A stretch of DNA of 50,285 nt from a virus. The position numbers were made by a program, and so were the translations under genes. Of the stretch, positions 24,016 through 31,278 are shown in pieces; the first letter of the stretch is position 1; every line of letters begins with the position of its first letter. The notes under the pieces are model-generated. The model saw nothing but the letters and a program-made list of their open reading frames with translations. It was not told the DNA's origin and ran no database searches. The stretch is taken from positions 1 to 50,285 of IMG/VR virus record IMGVR_UViG_3300043313_001828; one strand, written 5' to 3'.

Positions 24016-24099
24016 GTCCCGGACGGTTGCAGCCGTGTTACCGGGACATCGCAGCGATTTGACTGTCCCCATTGTCGCATTTTCCGCTCCGCTTTACAA
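24016..24099 (-). promoter_or_regulatory. HNH D leader: promoter and two-tier stem-loop
   Basis: Minus strand: TTGTAA (24094-24099), 17-bp spacer, extended -10 TGC-GACAAT (24071-24076). The stem-loop at 24016-24047 has outer stem GTCCCGG/CCGGGAC, inner stem ACGG/CCGT and a 6-nt loop. The promoter overlaps the stop codon of the upstream gene. Confidence 0.65.
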
Positions 24100-24720
24100 G
24101 CAGTTTGGCGCATCGCAATCGCCTAAATCCAACATCGGAGAGTTGATGCGGGCCATCCATCTGCGGATTTCCGGTACGTAGCGGGACGGCCGATATTTGA
24201 TCGTCGTGCCGTCCGCGCTCTCGCAGCCGAGGCCGGCGGCATAGGCGAGGCGCTGCCATGAGTTCACCCGGCCCATGTGCAGCCACTTCCCGTGCGCCAA
24301 CGCATCCGCTGCCGCCTGCCGGCCCTCGTCGCCCAGCTTGAATGCGTCGTCGCCGCCCATGAGGACCGCATCGAATGCATCCCACTCGATCGGATCGGGC
24401 TGCCAGCCGTTCTGCGCCGCGAGGGCGACCCGATAGCCCAGCGCGCGGATGCGCGGCAGCATCGATTCTGAGCGCAGCCAGGTGAAGAAGGCGCTCCCGA
24501 CGACGTCCGGGGCGACGGCGAAGAGGCAGCCCGCCCGGTCGCGCCCATCGAGCCAGGTGAGGAACGCGTCATCACCGACGTAGCGGTCACCGAAACAGCC
24601 GTTGTCGGCCGCCCACGGCATCCCCGCGGGGACGGCCTTGGATGACGCCGGCGAGAGCATCATGCCGATGCCGGGCACGTCATGGAGGCGGCGGTGCGCG
24701 GTGCCGGTGAGATACAACAT
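24094..24720 (-). CDS. DpdA/TGT-like protein (possible DNA 7-deazaguanine transglycosylase)
   Basis: 208 aa from ATG 24720 (TGATG overlap with HNH E). Motifs [56 protein letters not shown] and GCESADGT match a phage family related to tRNA-guanine transglycosylases, some of which (DpdA) place 7-deazaguanines in phage DNA to block host nucleases. No other queuosine genes are present, so a precursor would come from the host. The last 17 residues are AT-rich and probably cassette-derived. Assignment from memory of the motifs; moderate confidence. Confidence 0.5.
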   Translation of the reverse strand: MLYLTGTAHRRLHDVPGIGMMLSPASSKAVPAGMPWAADNGCFGDRYVGDDAFLTWLDGRDRAGCLFAVAPDVVGSAFFTWLRSESMLPRIRALGYRVALAAQNGWQPDPIEWDAFDAVLMGGDDAFKLGDEGRQAAADALAHGKWLHMGRVNSWQRLAYAAGLGCESADGTTIKYRPSRYVPEIRRWMARINSPMLDLGDCDAPNCL

Positions 24721-25244
24721 CAGCGCCATGACCTCCCATGCACGATGTCGCCTATCGTCGAGGGCCAGACGCTAAACTCAGCCGCCAAGTCCTTTTCCAT
24801 TTCGCCTGCCTCGCGCCGGCGTCGAATCTCCTCCACTTGCGCGCGGGTCAACTTCGCCCCTTGATTGCGCTCCCCGATAGCGCCATTCGCGCGGCCCTTC
24901 TCTTGGCAGTCGAGCCGATTGTCTGCATTCGTCCCCGTGAAGAAGTGCGCGGGGTTGACGCATTTCCGGTAGTCGCAGCGGTGGCAAACGTTCAGGCCAT
25001 CCGGCACGGGGCCGTTGGCAATGTGGTAGGAAACGCGGTGTGCTAACCGGGTCGCGCGCGTGCCATCCGTCTGCGAGCCGACGATGAACATGCCGTATCC
25101 ATTGGGGTTGATATACCCCGTCCACTCCCAGCAGTGACCGAGTTCGGGGCAATGCGCGGGGATCGGGCCGTCTTTGTTGACCTTCGCGAAGAAGCGCGCG
25201 AGTAGTGACGGCGTGACGGCAAAATGGGTAGACTTGGAATGCAT
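24720..25244 (-). CDS. HNH homing endonuclease E with C-terminal HTH
   Basis: 174 aa from ATG 25244, SD GGGAGG. HNH_3-type core: CWEWTGYINPNGYG, RLAHRVSYHIANGPVPDG, CHRCDYRKCVNPAHFFTG, with invariant NADNRLDCQEKGR. A C-terminal helix-turn-helix follows (LTRAQVEEIRRRREAGEM ... VWPSTIGDIVHGRS), probably for DNA recognition. Its TGA overlaps the ATG of the TGT-like gene. Same family as HNH G, H and I. Confidence 0.92.
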   Translation of the reverse strand: MHSKSTHFAVTPSLLARFFAKVNKDGPIPAHCPELGHCWEWTGYINPNGYGMFIVGSQTDGTRATRLAHRVSYHIANGPVPDGLNVCHRCDYRKCVNPAHFFTGTNADNRLDCQEKGRANGAIGERNQGAKLTRAQVEEIRRRREAGEMEKDLAAEFSVWPSTIGDIVHGRSWR

Positions 25245-25274
25245 CTCAGACCTCCCGTGTCTGGGTGCCACGTC

Positions 25275-25350
25275 GGGGGGTGCTGGTAACACCGCCCCGG
25301 CATTCGTATTTCGCTCAGCCCATTGTAGCATTTTCCGCCCCTTCTCACAA
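25275..25350 (-). promoter_or_regulatory. HNH E leader: promoter and stem-loop
   Basis: Minus strand: TTGTGA (25345-25350), 17-bp spacer, extended -10 TGC-TACAAT (25322-25327). The stem-loop is at 25275-25298 with GGGG-c-GGTG pairing CACC-CCCC around a 7-nt loop. The sequence GGGGCGGAAAATG before the -10 is shared with HNH F and nearly with HNH D. Confidence 0.65.
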
Positions 25351-25408
25351 ACGATTTAGGCCATTGTGACGCTCTAAAGTCACACCGTACCCGCGCCCGC
25401 CTTGCCCT

Positions 25409-25735
25409 TTACGCCAGCGCCTCGACGACGAGCACGACGCCCGCCTTCTCGTGATGCGTCACCGTCATATCGACGAAGTTCGGCTCGCACACCGCCCACA
25501 TCGCCGCCCTGAGCGCGACCGCCAGCCCTTCCGCCGTGATCGGCTCCGCCGTCAACTCCTTCACTTTGGCGGCGAACCATTCGATCGTCACGCAGGTCAC
25601 GTCCGGCTCGTACGTCGCCTCGATGTCGAAGGCGCACGTGTCCTCGACGAGCGCGCACCGGCCCGGCACGGCCTGCATTTTGAGCGTCGCCTGACTGATA
25701 CCCGGATTCTTAAATGTCTCGATGATTTCTGTCAT
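25409..25735 (-). CDS. Conserved-looking early protein, unknown function
   Basis: 108 aa, SD AAGGGGG. Features 'IEWFAAKVKELTAEPITAEG' and 'AALRAAMWAVCEPNFVDMTV', an alpha/beta protein of ordinary composition. It lies between a palindromic element and the HNH E cassette. Not recognised. Confidence 0.6.
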   Translation of the reverse strand: MTEIIETFKNPGISQATLKMQAVPGRCALVEDTCAFDIEATYEPDVTCVTIEWFAAKVKELTAEPITAEGLAVALRAAMWAVCEPNFVDMTVTHHEKAGVVLVVEALA

Positions 25736-25745
25736 CGTTCCCCCT

Positions 25746-25802
25746 TCGGTTAACCCGATGCCGTGTACCGCACTCCACGGTCACATGCATCGGGTCAACC
25801 GA
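25746..25802. repeat. Palindromic element, copy 2
   Basis: Arms 25747-25761 (CGGTTAACCCGATGC) and 25787-25801 (GCATCGGGTCAACCG) pair with one mismatch. The core, read on the minus strand, is ATGTGACCG...CGGTACACG with inner stem ACCG/CGGT. It lies in the short gap between two early genes. Same family as 18935-19099 and 32397-32451. Confidence 0.85.
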
Positions 25803-25803
25803 T

Positions 25804-26277
25804 TCATCGCGGCGGGTAGCCAAATGCTGCCTGCACCGGTTTCGGCTGCTCGCTCGGCGTGCCGCGGACGCGCAAGGCGCGCTCGACGTAGGTGAGCGCC
25901 CGTCCGTCGGCGATCATGTCTGTCGTCACGCGGATGACGAGCCATCCGAGAATGGCCGCCGTTGAGTGCTTTTCGCAGTCGTTCTCGACGCCCGCCCCGC
26001 GCACATGCGCCCCCTGGATCCACGTGCCGCCGTCGATGTCGATCGCGACCTTCACGCTCGGATATGCGAGGTCGTACCGCCACTGCCGCGCCGGCGCCGC
26101 GAACCGGTGTTGCCGCACTGGCTCGGACAGCCCAGCCTGGTGTATCTGGCCGAAGAGTGAGTCTTCGAGACACGTGCAGACCCTGTGCCCACATGTCCGG
26201 CAGGGTGCCTTCGGATTGCGCGGCAACCGGTCGTGCTGCGGGGCATTCGGGATGTCGGCGAGCGAGATGCTGGGCAT
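25804..26277 (-). CDS. Putative PD-(D/E)XK / Vsr-like endonuclease with zinc motif
   Basis: 157 aa from ATG 26277 (TGATG overlap with HNH F). A CRTCGHRVCTC zinc motif is followed by a nuclease-like core: 'WRYDLAYPSVKVAIDIDGGTW' and 'ENDCEKHSTAAILGWLVIRVT', with Asp and Glu/Asp residues placed as in Vsr/DUF559-type restriction folds. Common in phage replication clusters. The N-terminus duplicates the fragment at 26981, so its 5-prime end probably came with HNH F. Confidence 0.65.
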   Translation of the reverse strand: MPSISLADIPNAPQHDRLPRNPKAPCRTCGHRVCTCLEDSLFGQIHQAGLSEPVRQHRFAAPARQWRYDLAYPSVKVAIDIDGGTWIQGAHVRGAGVENDCEKHSTAAILGWLVIRVTTDMIADGRALTYVERALRVRGTPSEQPKPVQAAFGYPPR

Positions 26278-26762
26278 CAGGATTCGCCCTCCGAGAAGTT
26301 GAGTCGCGCGAACCGACCGAAATACTTGAGCGCCGCCGCGTCATATGCGCGGGCTGCTTCCTCGGCGGTGCTGAATCTGCCGAGGAAGATGAGCTTTCCG
26401 TCCACCCTGATACTCGCTTGCCACGCGCCGCTCCCCCGCTTATGCCGCGAGACCCCCTTGAAGCCGGATGTACCGCTCCGATTCGCGCTCCTGTTGTGTC
26501 CGTTTTGTCGGGGTGTGCACACGCGCAGGTTCTCGCGACGGTCGTCGAGCGTGTTCCCGTTGCGATGGTCAACGAACGCGCCCGGGGGATCGCCCATGAG
26601 AAAGCGGTGGAGGCGGACCGTTCGGGTGCCGTCGCGCCGTGCCGCGTACCAGTTGCCGCTGCCTTCCTTCGCATGCCATCGATAGCAGAGCACGCGCTCC
26701 GCATCGTCCGCGTCAATGATGGCGACCTTGCCATGTGTGAGGGGTACGCATACAGTAGCCAA
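26277..26762 (-). CDS. HNH homing endonuclease F with AP2 domain
   Basis: 161 aa from TTG 26762, chosen for AGGAGG 6 nt upstream and because the homologous region with HNH D begins here. HNH core: 'VRLHRFLMGDPPGAFVDHRN', 'GNTLDDRRENLRVCTPRQN'. AP2 domain: 'SGFKGVSRHKRGSGAWQASI', '[18 protein letters not shown]'. The frame remains open upstream into a remnant starting GTG 26981, so a longer fusion could also be made. Confidence 0.92.
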   Translation of the reverse strand: MATVCVPLTHGKVAIIDADDAERVLCYRWHAKEGSGNWYAARRDGTRTVRLHRFLMGDPPGAFVDHRNGNTLDDRRENLRVCTPRQNGHNRSANRSGTSGFKGVSRHKRGSGAWQASIRVDGKLIFLGRFSTAEEAARAYDAAALKYFGRFARLNFSEGES

Positions 26763-26790
26763 ATCGGACCTCCTAAACAGGTTCGATGAC

Positions 26791-26871
26791 GCCGGGCGGT
26801 GGCTCCAATCACCGTTCCGGCATTCGCTATTTATCTGCATAGATTCTACCATTTTCCGCCCCGCTGTCATA
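26791..26871 (-). promoter_or_regulatory. HNH F leader: promoter and stem-loop
   Basis: Minus strand: TATGAC (26866-26871), 17-bp spacer, extended -10 TGG-TAGAAT (26843-26848). Stem-loop 26791-26821 has outer GCC/GGC and inner CGGTG/CACCG with loop ATTGGAGC. Most of the leader, down to CGAACCT and AGGAGG, is nearly identical to the HNH I leader 20 kb away. Confidence 0.65.
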
Positions 26872-26876
26872 GCGTT

Positions 26877-26981
26877 TTTCCGCATTGGGAAGCCGCACTT
26901 CGGGCATGGCGCTTTCGGGAGGCGCGGGCGCTTGTCCTTCGGTATCGCCTTCACGATGTCCTGCAGCGACAGGCTGACCAC
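26877..26981 (-). pseudogene. 5-prime remnant of the 25804-26277 nuclease gene
   Basis: From GTG 26981 (GGAG upstream), the first 35 codons (MVSLSLQDIV ... PRLPKAPCPKCGFPMR) align with the N-terminus of the intact nuclease beyond HNH F (MPSISLADIP ... PRNPKAPCRTCGHRVC). Similarity ends where the HNH F upstream region begins. The frame runs on without stop into HNH F. Confidence 0.75.
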
Positions 26982-26992
26982 GGCATCGCTCC

Positions 26993-27637
26993 TCAGACTT
27001 CCGGTTCGCTTTCGTCCGCCGTTTCGTCCTCGGTATCGTCCTCGCCCTCCGGTGCCGCCTCGTCAACTGGATCCGGTGCGGAGTAGAGCGGCAGCGGCGC
27101 CTGAGCGAATGCCTTCTGCGCCCGGCGCAGCGTGCGGTTCCACGGCCCCATCACCTCGACCGTGCGCATGAAGGTGGAGACATCCGGGGCCCGGATCTTG
27201 AACTTGTCTTTCTCCGAGTTGTATTCGATGTGGTACAGGAGATCGAACACCAGCGCGCGCATCTCCCCGGGTGTGATCTGCGCGAGACGGCAGTTATCCG
27301 CCGCGACCCAGATCGTGAACTCGGTTTCGCTGTAGTAGATCGCGATCGCCGGTGTGCGCTGGCACATGCCGAGCTGCGCGCCGCCGTCCTTCATGCCGCC
27401 CTTCATCCGCCACAGGTAGTCGATCTTCGCCATGTCGTGCCGCGGGAAATCGCCCGGGAACTCGAAGATGAGATCCTTCGCGATCTTGGCGATCTCCGGC
27501 GCCTCGAGGAACTCCCCGCCCTCGAACTGGCTGTCGTCGGGCACCTTGAAAGGTCGCTGGAGCGCGAAGCCGTCGTCCGTCGTCGGGTTCGCGTTTGCCG
27601 TGTCAGTCTCGTCCTGGGTGATCGTGTCCACTGCCAT
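26993..27637 (-). CDS. Phage metallopeptidase-like protein with degenerate active site
   Basis: 214 aa. 'FPGDFPRHDMAKIDYLWRMK', 'GGAQLGMCQR', 'ALVFDLLYHIEYNSEKDKFK' and 'STFMRTVEVMGPW' resemble the putative phage metallopeptidase family, in which the helix normally carries an HExxH motif. Here the first His and Glu positions read F-D; only the last His remains. So it is probably a non-catalytic or regulatory homologue. The C-terminus is very acidic. It lies in the replication operon. Confidence 0.55.
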   Translation of the reverse strand: MAVDTITQDETDTANANPTTDDGFALQRPFKVPDDSQFEGGEFLEAPEIAKIAKDLIFEFPGDFPRHDMAKIDYLWRMKGGMKDGGAQLGMCQRTPAIAIYYSETEFTIWVAADNCRLAQITPGEMRALVFDLLYHIEYNSEKDKFKIRAPDVSTFMRTVEVMGPWNRTLRRAQKAFAQAPLPLYSAPDPVDEAAPEGEDDTEDETADESEPEV

Positions 27638-27677
27638 CCTCTACCGCTCCCTTTCGTGCCTTCCGGCTACCGATCTG

Positions 27678-28079
27678 CTATGCCGTTCTTACGAGCGCCC
27701 ATCGCTCGCGCGCCGCCGCCACTTTCGCTTCCCAAGCGGCCACCACCGCCGGATCGCCCTTGTTCGGGCACGCCTCCCAGGCACGTGCCGTGTGCAATCG
27801 CATCACCGCCTGCTCGTCCGGAGAGGGCAAGGCGCGCAGGTGGTACGGCGTCTGTGCCTCGTCCCGCAGCGTCCGCATCTCGTCCGCGAAGCGCCGGAGC
27901 GTCCCCGGCAGCGGAAAGTGCTCCTCCTCGCGCATCGCCCGGTGCACCGTGGCGCGGTAAATGTCATCGGGCATGTCGCTCAGGGATGTCCACCACAGGT
28001 CCTTCGTCTCCTGTGCGATCTCCTGCCGGTAGTGCACCTGCATGAGCGCCATTCCCCGTGCGTACGTCTGGGGTGCCAT
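27678..28079 (-). CDS. Helicase loader-like protein
   Basis: 133 aa from ATG 28079 with GGAGG 9 nt upstream. Helical: 'YRQEIAQETKDLWWTSLSDM', 'YRATVHRAMREEEHFPLPGT', like small loader/inhibitor proteins (G39P/DnaI-N type) encoded next to phage initiators. Its start overlaps the 3-prime end of the initiator gene by about 115 nt in another frame. Assigned from pattern and position. Confidence 0.5.
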   Translation of the reverse strand: MAPQTYARGMALMQVHYRQEIAQETKDLWWTSLSDMPDDIYRATVHRAMREEEHFPLPGTLRRFADEMRTLRDEAQTPYHLRALPSPDEQAVMRLHTARAWEACPNKGDPAVVAAWEAKVAAARERWALVRTA

Positions 28080-28935
28080 TGCCTCTTTCCTCCATCGCCG
28101 CGTACCGCGCGGCGTCGGCCTCGACCGATCCGAGAATGCGGGCGTTCTTCGCCTCCGCCCGTTCGAGGCTCGTCGTGGGTGAGCCACGGGCCCCGCGGCC
28201 CGTAGCGGGCGCGGGTGCCCTCTGGGCGGCATGGGCAGCATCGCGTTTCAGGTAGTCCCGCGCCCACGCTCGCAGGTCCGGCAGCCAGTCGGCACGGCTG
28301 CGCCCCTCCGCCAGTCGGCGGTCCGCCCACTGCGGGATGATTTCGCTCGCCAGCTGTTCGGGCGTCGTCCCGATGGCCGTGGCCTGGGTGGCGAGGTCGG
28401 CGTCAGAAAGCTGAGGAAAAGCCGGGGCGAACCGCTCGCTCGCGCGCGGGCGCTCGCGTGTGGGTGCGCCCGCGGGGGAGTTAATCTCTCTCTCTGGTAT
28501 TCTTAATGGGTCTTGTTCAGTGGGTCTTGTTAATTGGGTCTTGTTCCGGTCTCGGAGCGGAACTAGTTCCGGTCTCGGAGCGGAACTAGTTCCGGTCTCG
28601 ATTTGAGACTGGTTCTGATTCGAGACTAGTTCCGGTTTGGGACTAGTTGAGACCGTGACAATGTGATAACAGTTGCTCGCCCGCTTGCCTGACGTGATCG
28701 TCACGAGGCCCGCGTCAACGATTTTCTTGATCGCGGTCGCCACTTGGCTCCGGCCGCAGCCGAGCTCGCTTTGCAGCTTGCTGTACGAAGGCCAGGAGTC
28801 GCGCTCGCCGTTCGCGTGGCGCACAATGCAGGCATAGACTGAGAAGGCCGTCATGCCGATCTTCGGCAGATATTCATCAATGACCTCGTTATCGATGTGA
28901 AACCAGCCGCGTTCGCGATCGTCTACGATCCTCAT
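27964..28935 (-). CDS. Replication initiator / winged-helix DNA-binding protein
   Basis: 323 aa from ATG 28935. The N-terminal winged helix (MTAFSVYACIVRHANGERDS, SYSKLQSELGCGRSQVATAI) is the type found in phage replication initiators. The middle is low-complexity, encoded by the iteron-like DNA at 28508-28655. The C-terminal domain is helical (LPDLRAWARDYLKRDAAH). As with lambda O, the origin is probably inside this gene. Confidence 0.65.
   Translation of the reverse strand: MRIVDDRERGWFHIDNEVIDEYLPKIGMTAFSVYACIVRHANGERDSWPSYSKLQSELGCGRSQVATAIKKIVDAGLVTITSGKRASNCYHIVTVSTSPKPELVSNQNQSQIETGTSSAPRPELVPLRDRNKTQLTRPTEQDPLRIPEREINSPAGAPTRERPRASERFAPAFPQLSDADLATQATAIGTTPEQLASEIIPQWADRRLAEGRSRADWLPDLRAWARDYLKRDAAHAAQRAPAPATGRGARGSPTTSLERAEAKNARILGSVEADAARYAAMEERGNGTPDVRTGNGAHAGALPAGDRTGDEGPVVDIPERHAR
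28508..28655. repeat. Iteron-like repeat array inside the initiator gene, candidate origin
   Basis: Three GGGTCTTGTT repeats (28508-28517, 28522-28531, 28535-28543 approx.) are followed by two direct copies of a unit of about 23 bp containing the palindrome GGAACTAGTTCC (28559-28570, 28582-28593), then further half copies (ACTAGTT, GAGAC) to 28655. The region is AT-richer than its surroundings. Placement in a rep gene is the lambda-type origin layout. Confidence 0.6.
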
Positions 28936-28997
28936 TGACCCACCCGGCCCTTCCACAGACAAAACGGCGCGGGCCCCGCGACCCGCGCCATAGCGAC

Positions 28998-31190
28998 CTA
29001 GCTCTGTGCTGACTCGCCCTCCGGTCCCGCCTCGCGCACGATGGGCGCGCCGTCGCCCGTGTACGCGACGACGAGCCTGCCCTCGAAGATGCCGATCAGT
29101 TGGTCGTAGTCTGCTTTTGTGAGCACGTAGAGGGAGACCTCGCCGCGGGCCGGGTCGAGCTTGTCCGGATGGAGGAGGTGCATCGTTTCGCGCTTGGCGT
29201 CCTTGGTCCAGCCCTCATCACTGCCGGTCGCCCAGAAGAGGGCGATCTGCTGCGCGTTCGGCTTCCACGGCTCGATGCGCTCCGCAGGCGGCGCGGGCAC
29301 GGGCTCCGATTGCGATGGAAGGGGTGCCGATGGGGTGACCACGCCTGTGCTCCTCACCTCCTGGCGTCCGGTGATGATGAGCTCTTTCGCCTGCTCCAGC
29401 GTCAGGCTCTCGATGTGATCCACGCCCAGGGCGGCGAGTCGGTCTGCCAGCGGATAGCCCTTGTCAGCGAGCGCGCGCAGCTGGGCGTGCTGGTGGAGAT
29501 TGGAGCGTGCAGGCGTGGGTGGTGCGGCGATCTTCCCGTCCACGATCTCACCGGCAGCGATCGCCGCGGGGCGCACGGCCGTCGCACGCCGGGGCCGCTC
29601 CTCGTTCTCCGCCTGCCCCATCTCCTCCTCGGTGTAGATGCCCCGCGTCTCGTTCGGGAAGGCGGCCCGGATTGCCTGACTCTCGGCGCAGTTGCCGCAG
29701 AGCATTGAGAAGCCGTGCCGACGTACCACGATCACGCCGGAGGGAACCGTGACGCACCAGACGCGCCCGCCCGCGTTGGGCTGCAACTCAAGGCCTGGGT
29801 GCTTGCGCGTGGTCGTCTGCGGATTCGGGTTGTGATACTCGCGACCCCATCGCACCACGGGAATATCGTCACGCCCGCTGATGGTGACGTGGTAATTCGG
29901 CTGCGCGCTGATGTCTGACCAGCGCGCGGTGCGCTGGCTGACCGCGTACCCCGCGATGACCGCAGCGAGCTCGAAGGCCTCGATGTGATCGGGCCGTGAC
30001 GAGTAAAAACGCCGGACGCCCGTTCGCTTGTTCGTGCTGCCGTCGAACGCGACCAGTGTATCGATCAGCAGCCGCGCCTGGTCACGGTTGAGGGAGAGCA
30101 CCGCATCCCGACCGATGCGCTTCCCCTCATCGCAGAGGTACGCAACTGCCGCGCGCGGATAAGAGAATCGCATCTTGTCCAGCCGCGTTGTGATCGTCCG
30201 CGCCGGCGTGACGGCCACCGCACCTGCCGCAGCGCGGCGCGTCTCTGCGATGTAGCTGCCGATCTCGCGGAGTCGCGCGACCTTTCCGGGACGCGATACC
30301 TCCACCGCGATCGTCCTGCCCGGGCGATCAGTGCCGTCCGCGAGGTAGGCGGCACTGATGGCAATCTCCGTATCCGTCACCGGTGCGGCGGATTTGAGCG
30401 TCGTGACGAGACGCGGGATGCGAAACATGGCGCGGGTGCGCGCCCGCTCGTACATCACGCCCGCCTCGATCTTCCCTGCCGTTGTCACCATGTCGTGATT
30501 CGGCGTGACGCTGAAATTCAGATCGTCACTGTCGAGCGTCACCATGTCGCCGTTGTACGCTTGCACGAAGGGGCGTGCATTCGTCGGTTCCAACCCCCTA
30601 GCCGTCACTTGCAGCACGCGCCCTGTCACCGCGTTGAAGGGTTGGAACCCCTGATCCGTGAGGACTTCCGTGTCCTCGCTGAAGCACTTGGCGAGCATGT
30701 GATCCGGCATCTTCTTCCAGAGCGAGACCGGGTTGCCCTCCCGGTCGGTCTGGACGAAAGCGTCGTAGCGGACCGTCGCCCAGAGGGTTTCTGACCAGTC
30801 CGTGCGTTTGACGCCGACACGCGCGGCGACGGGCGGATCGCTCTTCAGCCAGACATCGGTCCAGACACCGTCCGCGCCGCACCAGTACGGCCCGATCCTG
30901 CCGGCATATATACCTGTCCGCTCGGCGATCAACCGGTACCCATTGATCGACGTCTGGATCCGCAGAGCTTCCTCCCAGTTGCCCTGCGCGTTCTTCACCC
31001 GTTGCTTGATGGGATAGAACTGCTTGTCGAAGAGCGAGAGGCCGGTGCGTCGCTCCACCGCGGCGACGAAGTCCAGTTCGACGTCCGTCAATCCCGGTGC
31101 GATGCCGTTCCGGATTGCCTGGAGCTCATCGCCGAAGACCTCGGCGGCGAGCGCGCCGGCCTCGCGAGTGACCAGTGCGTCACTTGCCAT
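28998..31190 (-). CDS. recT: RecT/Bet-type single-strand annealing protein, split by an intein
   Basis: 730 aa precursor, SD AAGGGAC. The N-extein (FDKQFYPIKQRVKN, SINGYRLIAERTG) and the junction MLAK-CAESQAIRAAFPNE are classic Bet/RecT sequence. The C-extein adds a long linker and a region 'ALFWATGSDEGWTKDAKR'. It anneals single strands in phage recombination. Splicing of residues 169-500 would leave a protein of about 398 aa; unspliced it would lack a continuous annealing core. Confidence 0.85.
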   Translation of the reverse strand: MASDALVTREAGALAAEVFGDELQAIRNGIAPGLTDVELDFVAAVERRTGLSLFDKQFYPIKQRVKNAQGNWEEALRIQTSINGYRLIAERTGIYAGRIGPYWCGADGVWTDVWLKSDPPVAARVGVKRTDWSETLWATVRYDAFVQTDREGNPVSLWKKMPDHMLAKCFSEDTEVLTDQGFQPFNAVTGRVLQVTARGLEPTNARPFVQAYNGDMVTLDSDDLNFSVTPNHDMVTTAGKIEAGVMYERARTRAMFRIPRLVTTLKSAAPVTDTEIAISAAYLADGTDRPGRTIAVEVSRPGKVARLREIGSYIAETRRAAAGAVAVTPARTITTRLDKMRFSYPRAAVAYLCDEGKRIGRDAVLSLNRDQARLLIDTLVAFDGSTNKRTGVRRFYSSRPDHIEAFELAAVIAGYAVSQRTARWSDISAQPNYHVTISGRDDIPVVRWGREYHNPNPQTTTRKHPGLELQPNAGGRVWCVTVPSGVIVVRRHGFSMLCGNCAESQAIRAAFPNETRGIYTEEEMGQAENEERPRRATAVRPAAIAAGEIVDGKIAAPPTPARSNLHQHAQLRALADKGYPLADRLAALGVDHIESLTLEQAKELIITGRQEVRSTGVVTPSAPLPSQSEPVPAPPAERIEPWKPNAQQIALFWATGSDEGWTKDAKRETMHLLHPDKLDPARGEVSLYVLTKADYDQLIGIFEGRLVVAYTGDGAPIVREAGPEGESAQS
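29691..30686 (-). mobile_element. Intein in the RecT gene
   Basis: 332 aa from Cys (CFSEDTEVLTDQGF) to GN just before Cys of the C-extein. Block B is SVTPNHDMVT. The end VVRRHGFSMLCGN has Gly in place of the usual penultimate His, a variant known in some phage inteins. AAYLADGT and LVAFDGST are LAGLIDADG-like and somewhat degenerate, so endonuclease activity is uncertain. Confidence 0.88.
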
Positions 31191-31278
31191 GTGTCTGTCC
31201 CTTCTTGATCTCTGTGTCCTCCGCGGCCTGTGCCGTCAGCCGGGCGAGGCGCGTCCAGCGCCGTCCTATTCTTGCCAT
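31180..31278 (-). CDS. Possible 32-aa basic ORF
   Basis: ATG 31278 lies inside the end of HNH G, with GAGGG 5 nt upstream. MARIGRRWTRLARLTAQAAE... ends at a TGA overlapping the RecT start. Overlap at both ends and a basic start suggest translational coupling, but it may be a chance frame or a remnant of the gene that HNH G entered. Confidence 0.3.
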   Translation of the reverse strand: MARIGRRWTRLARLTAQAAEDTEIKKGQTHGK

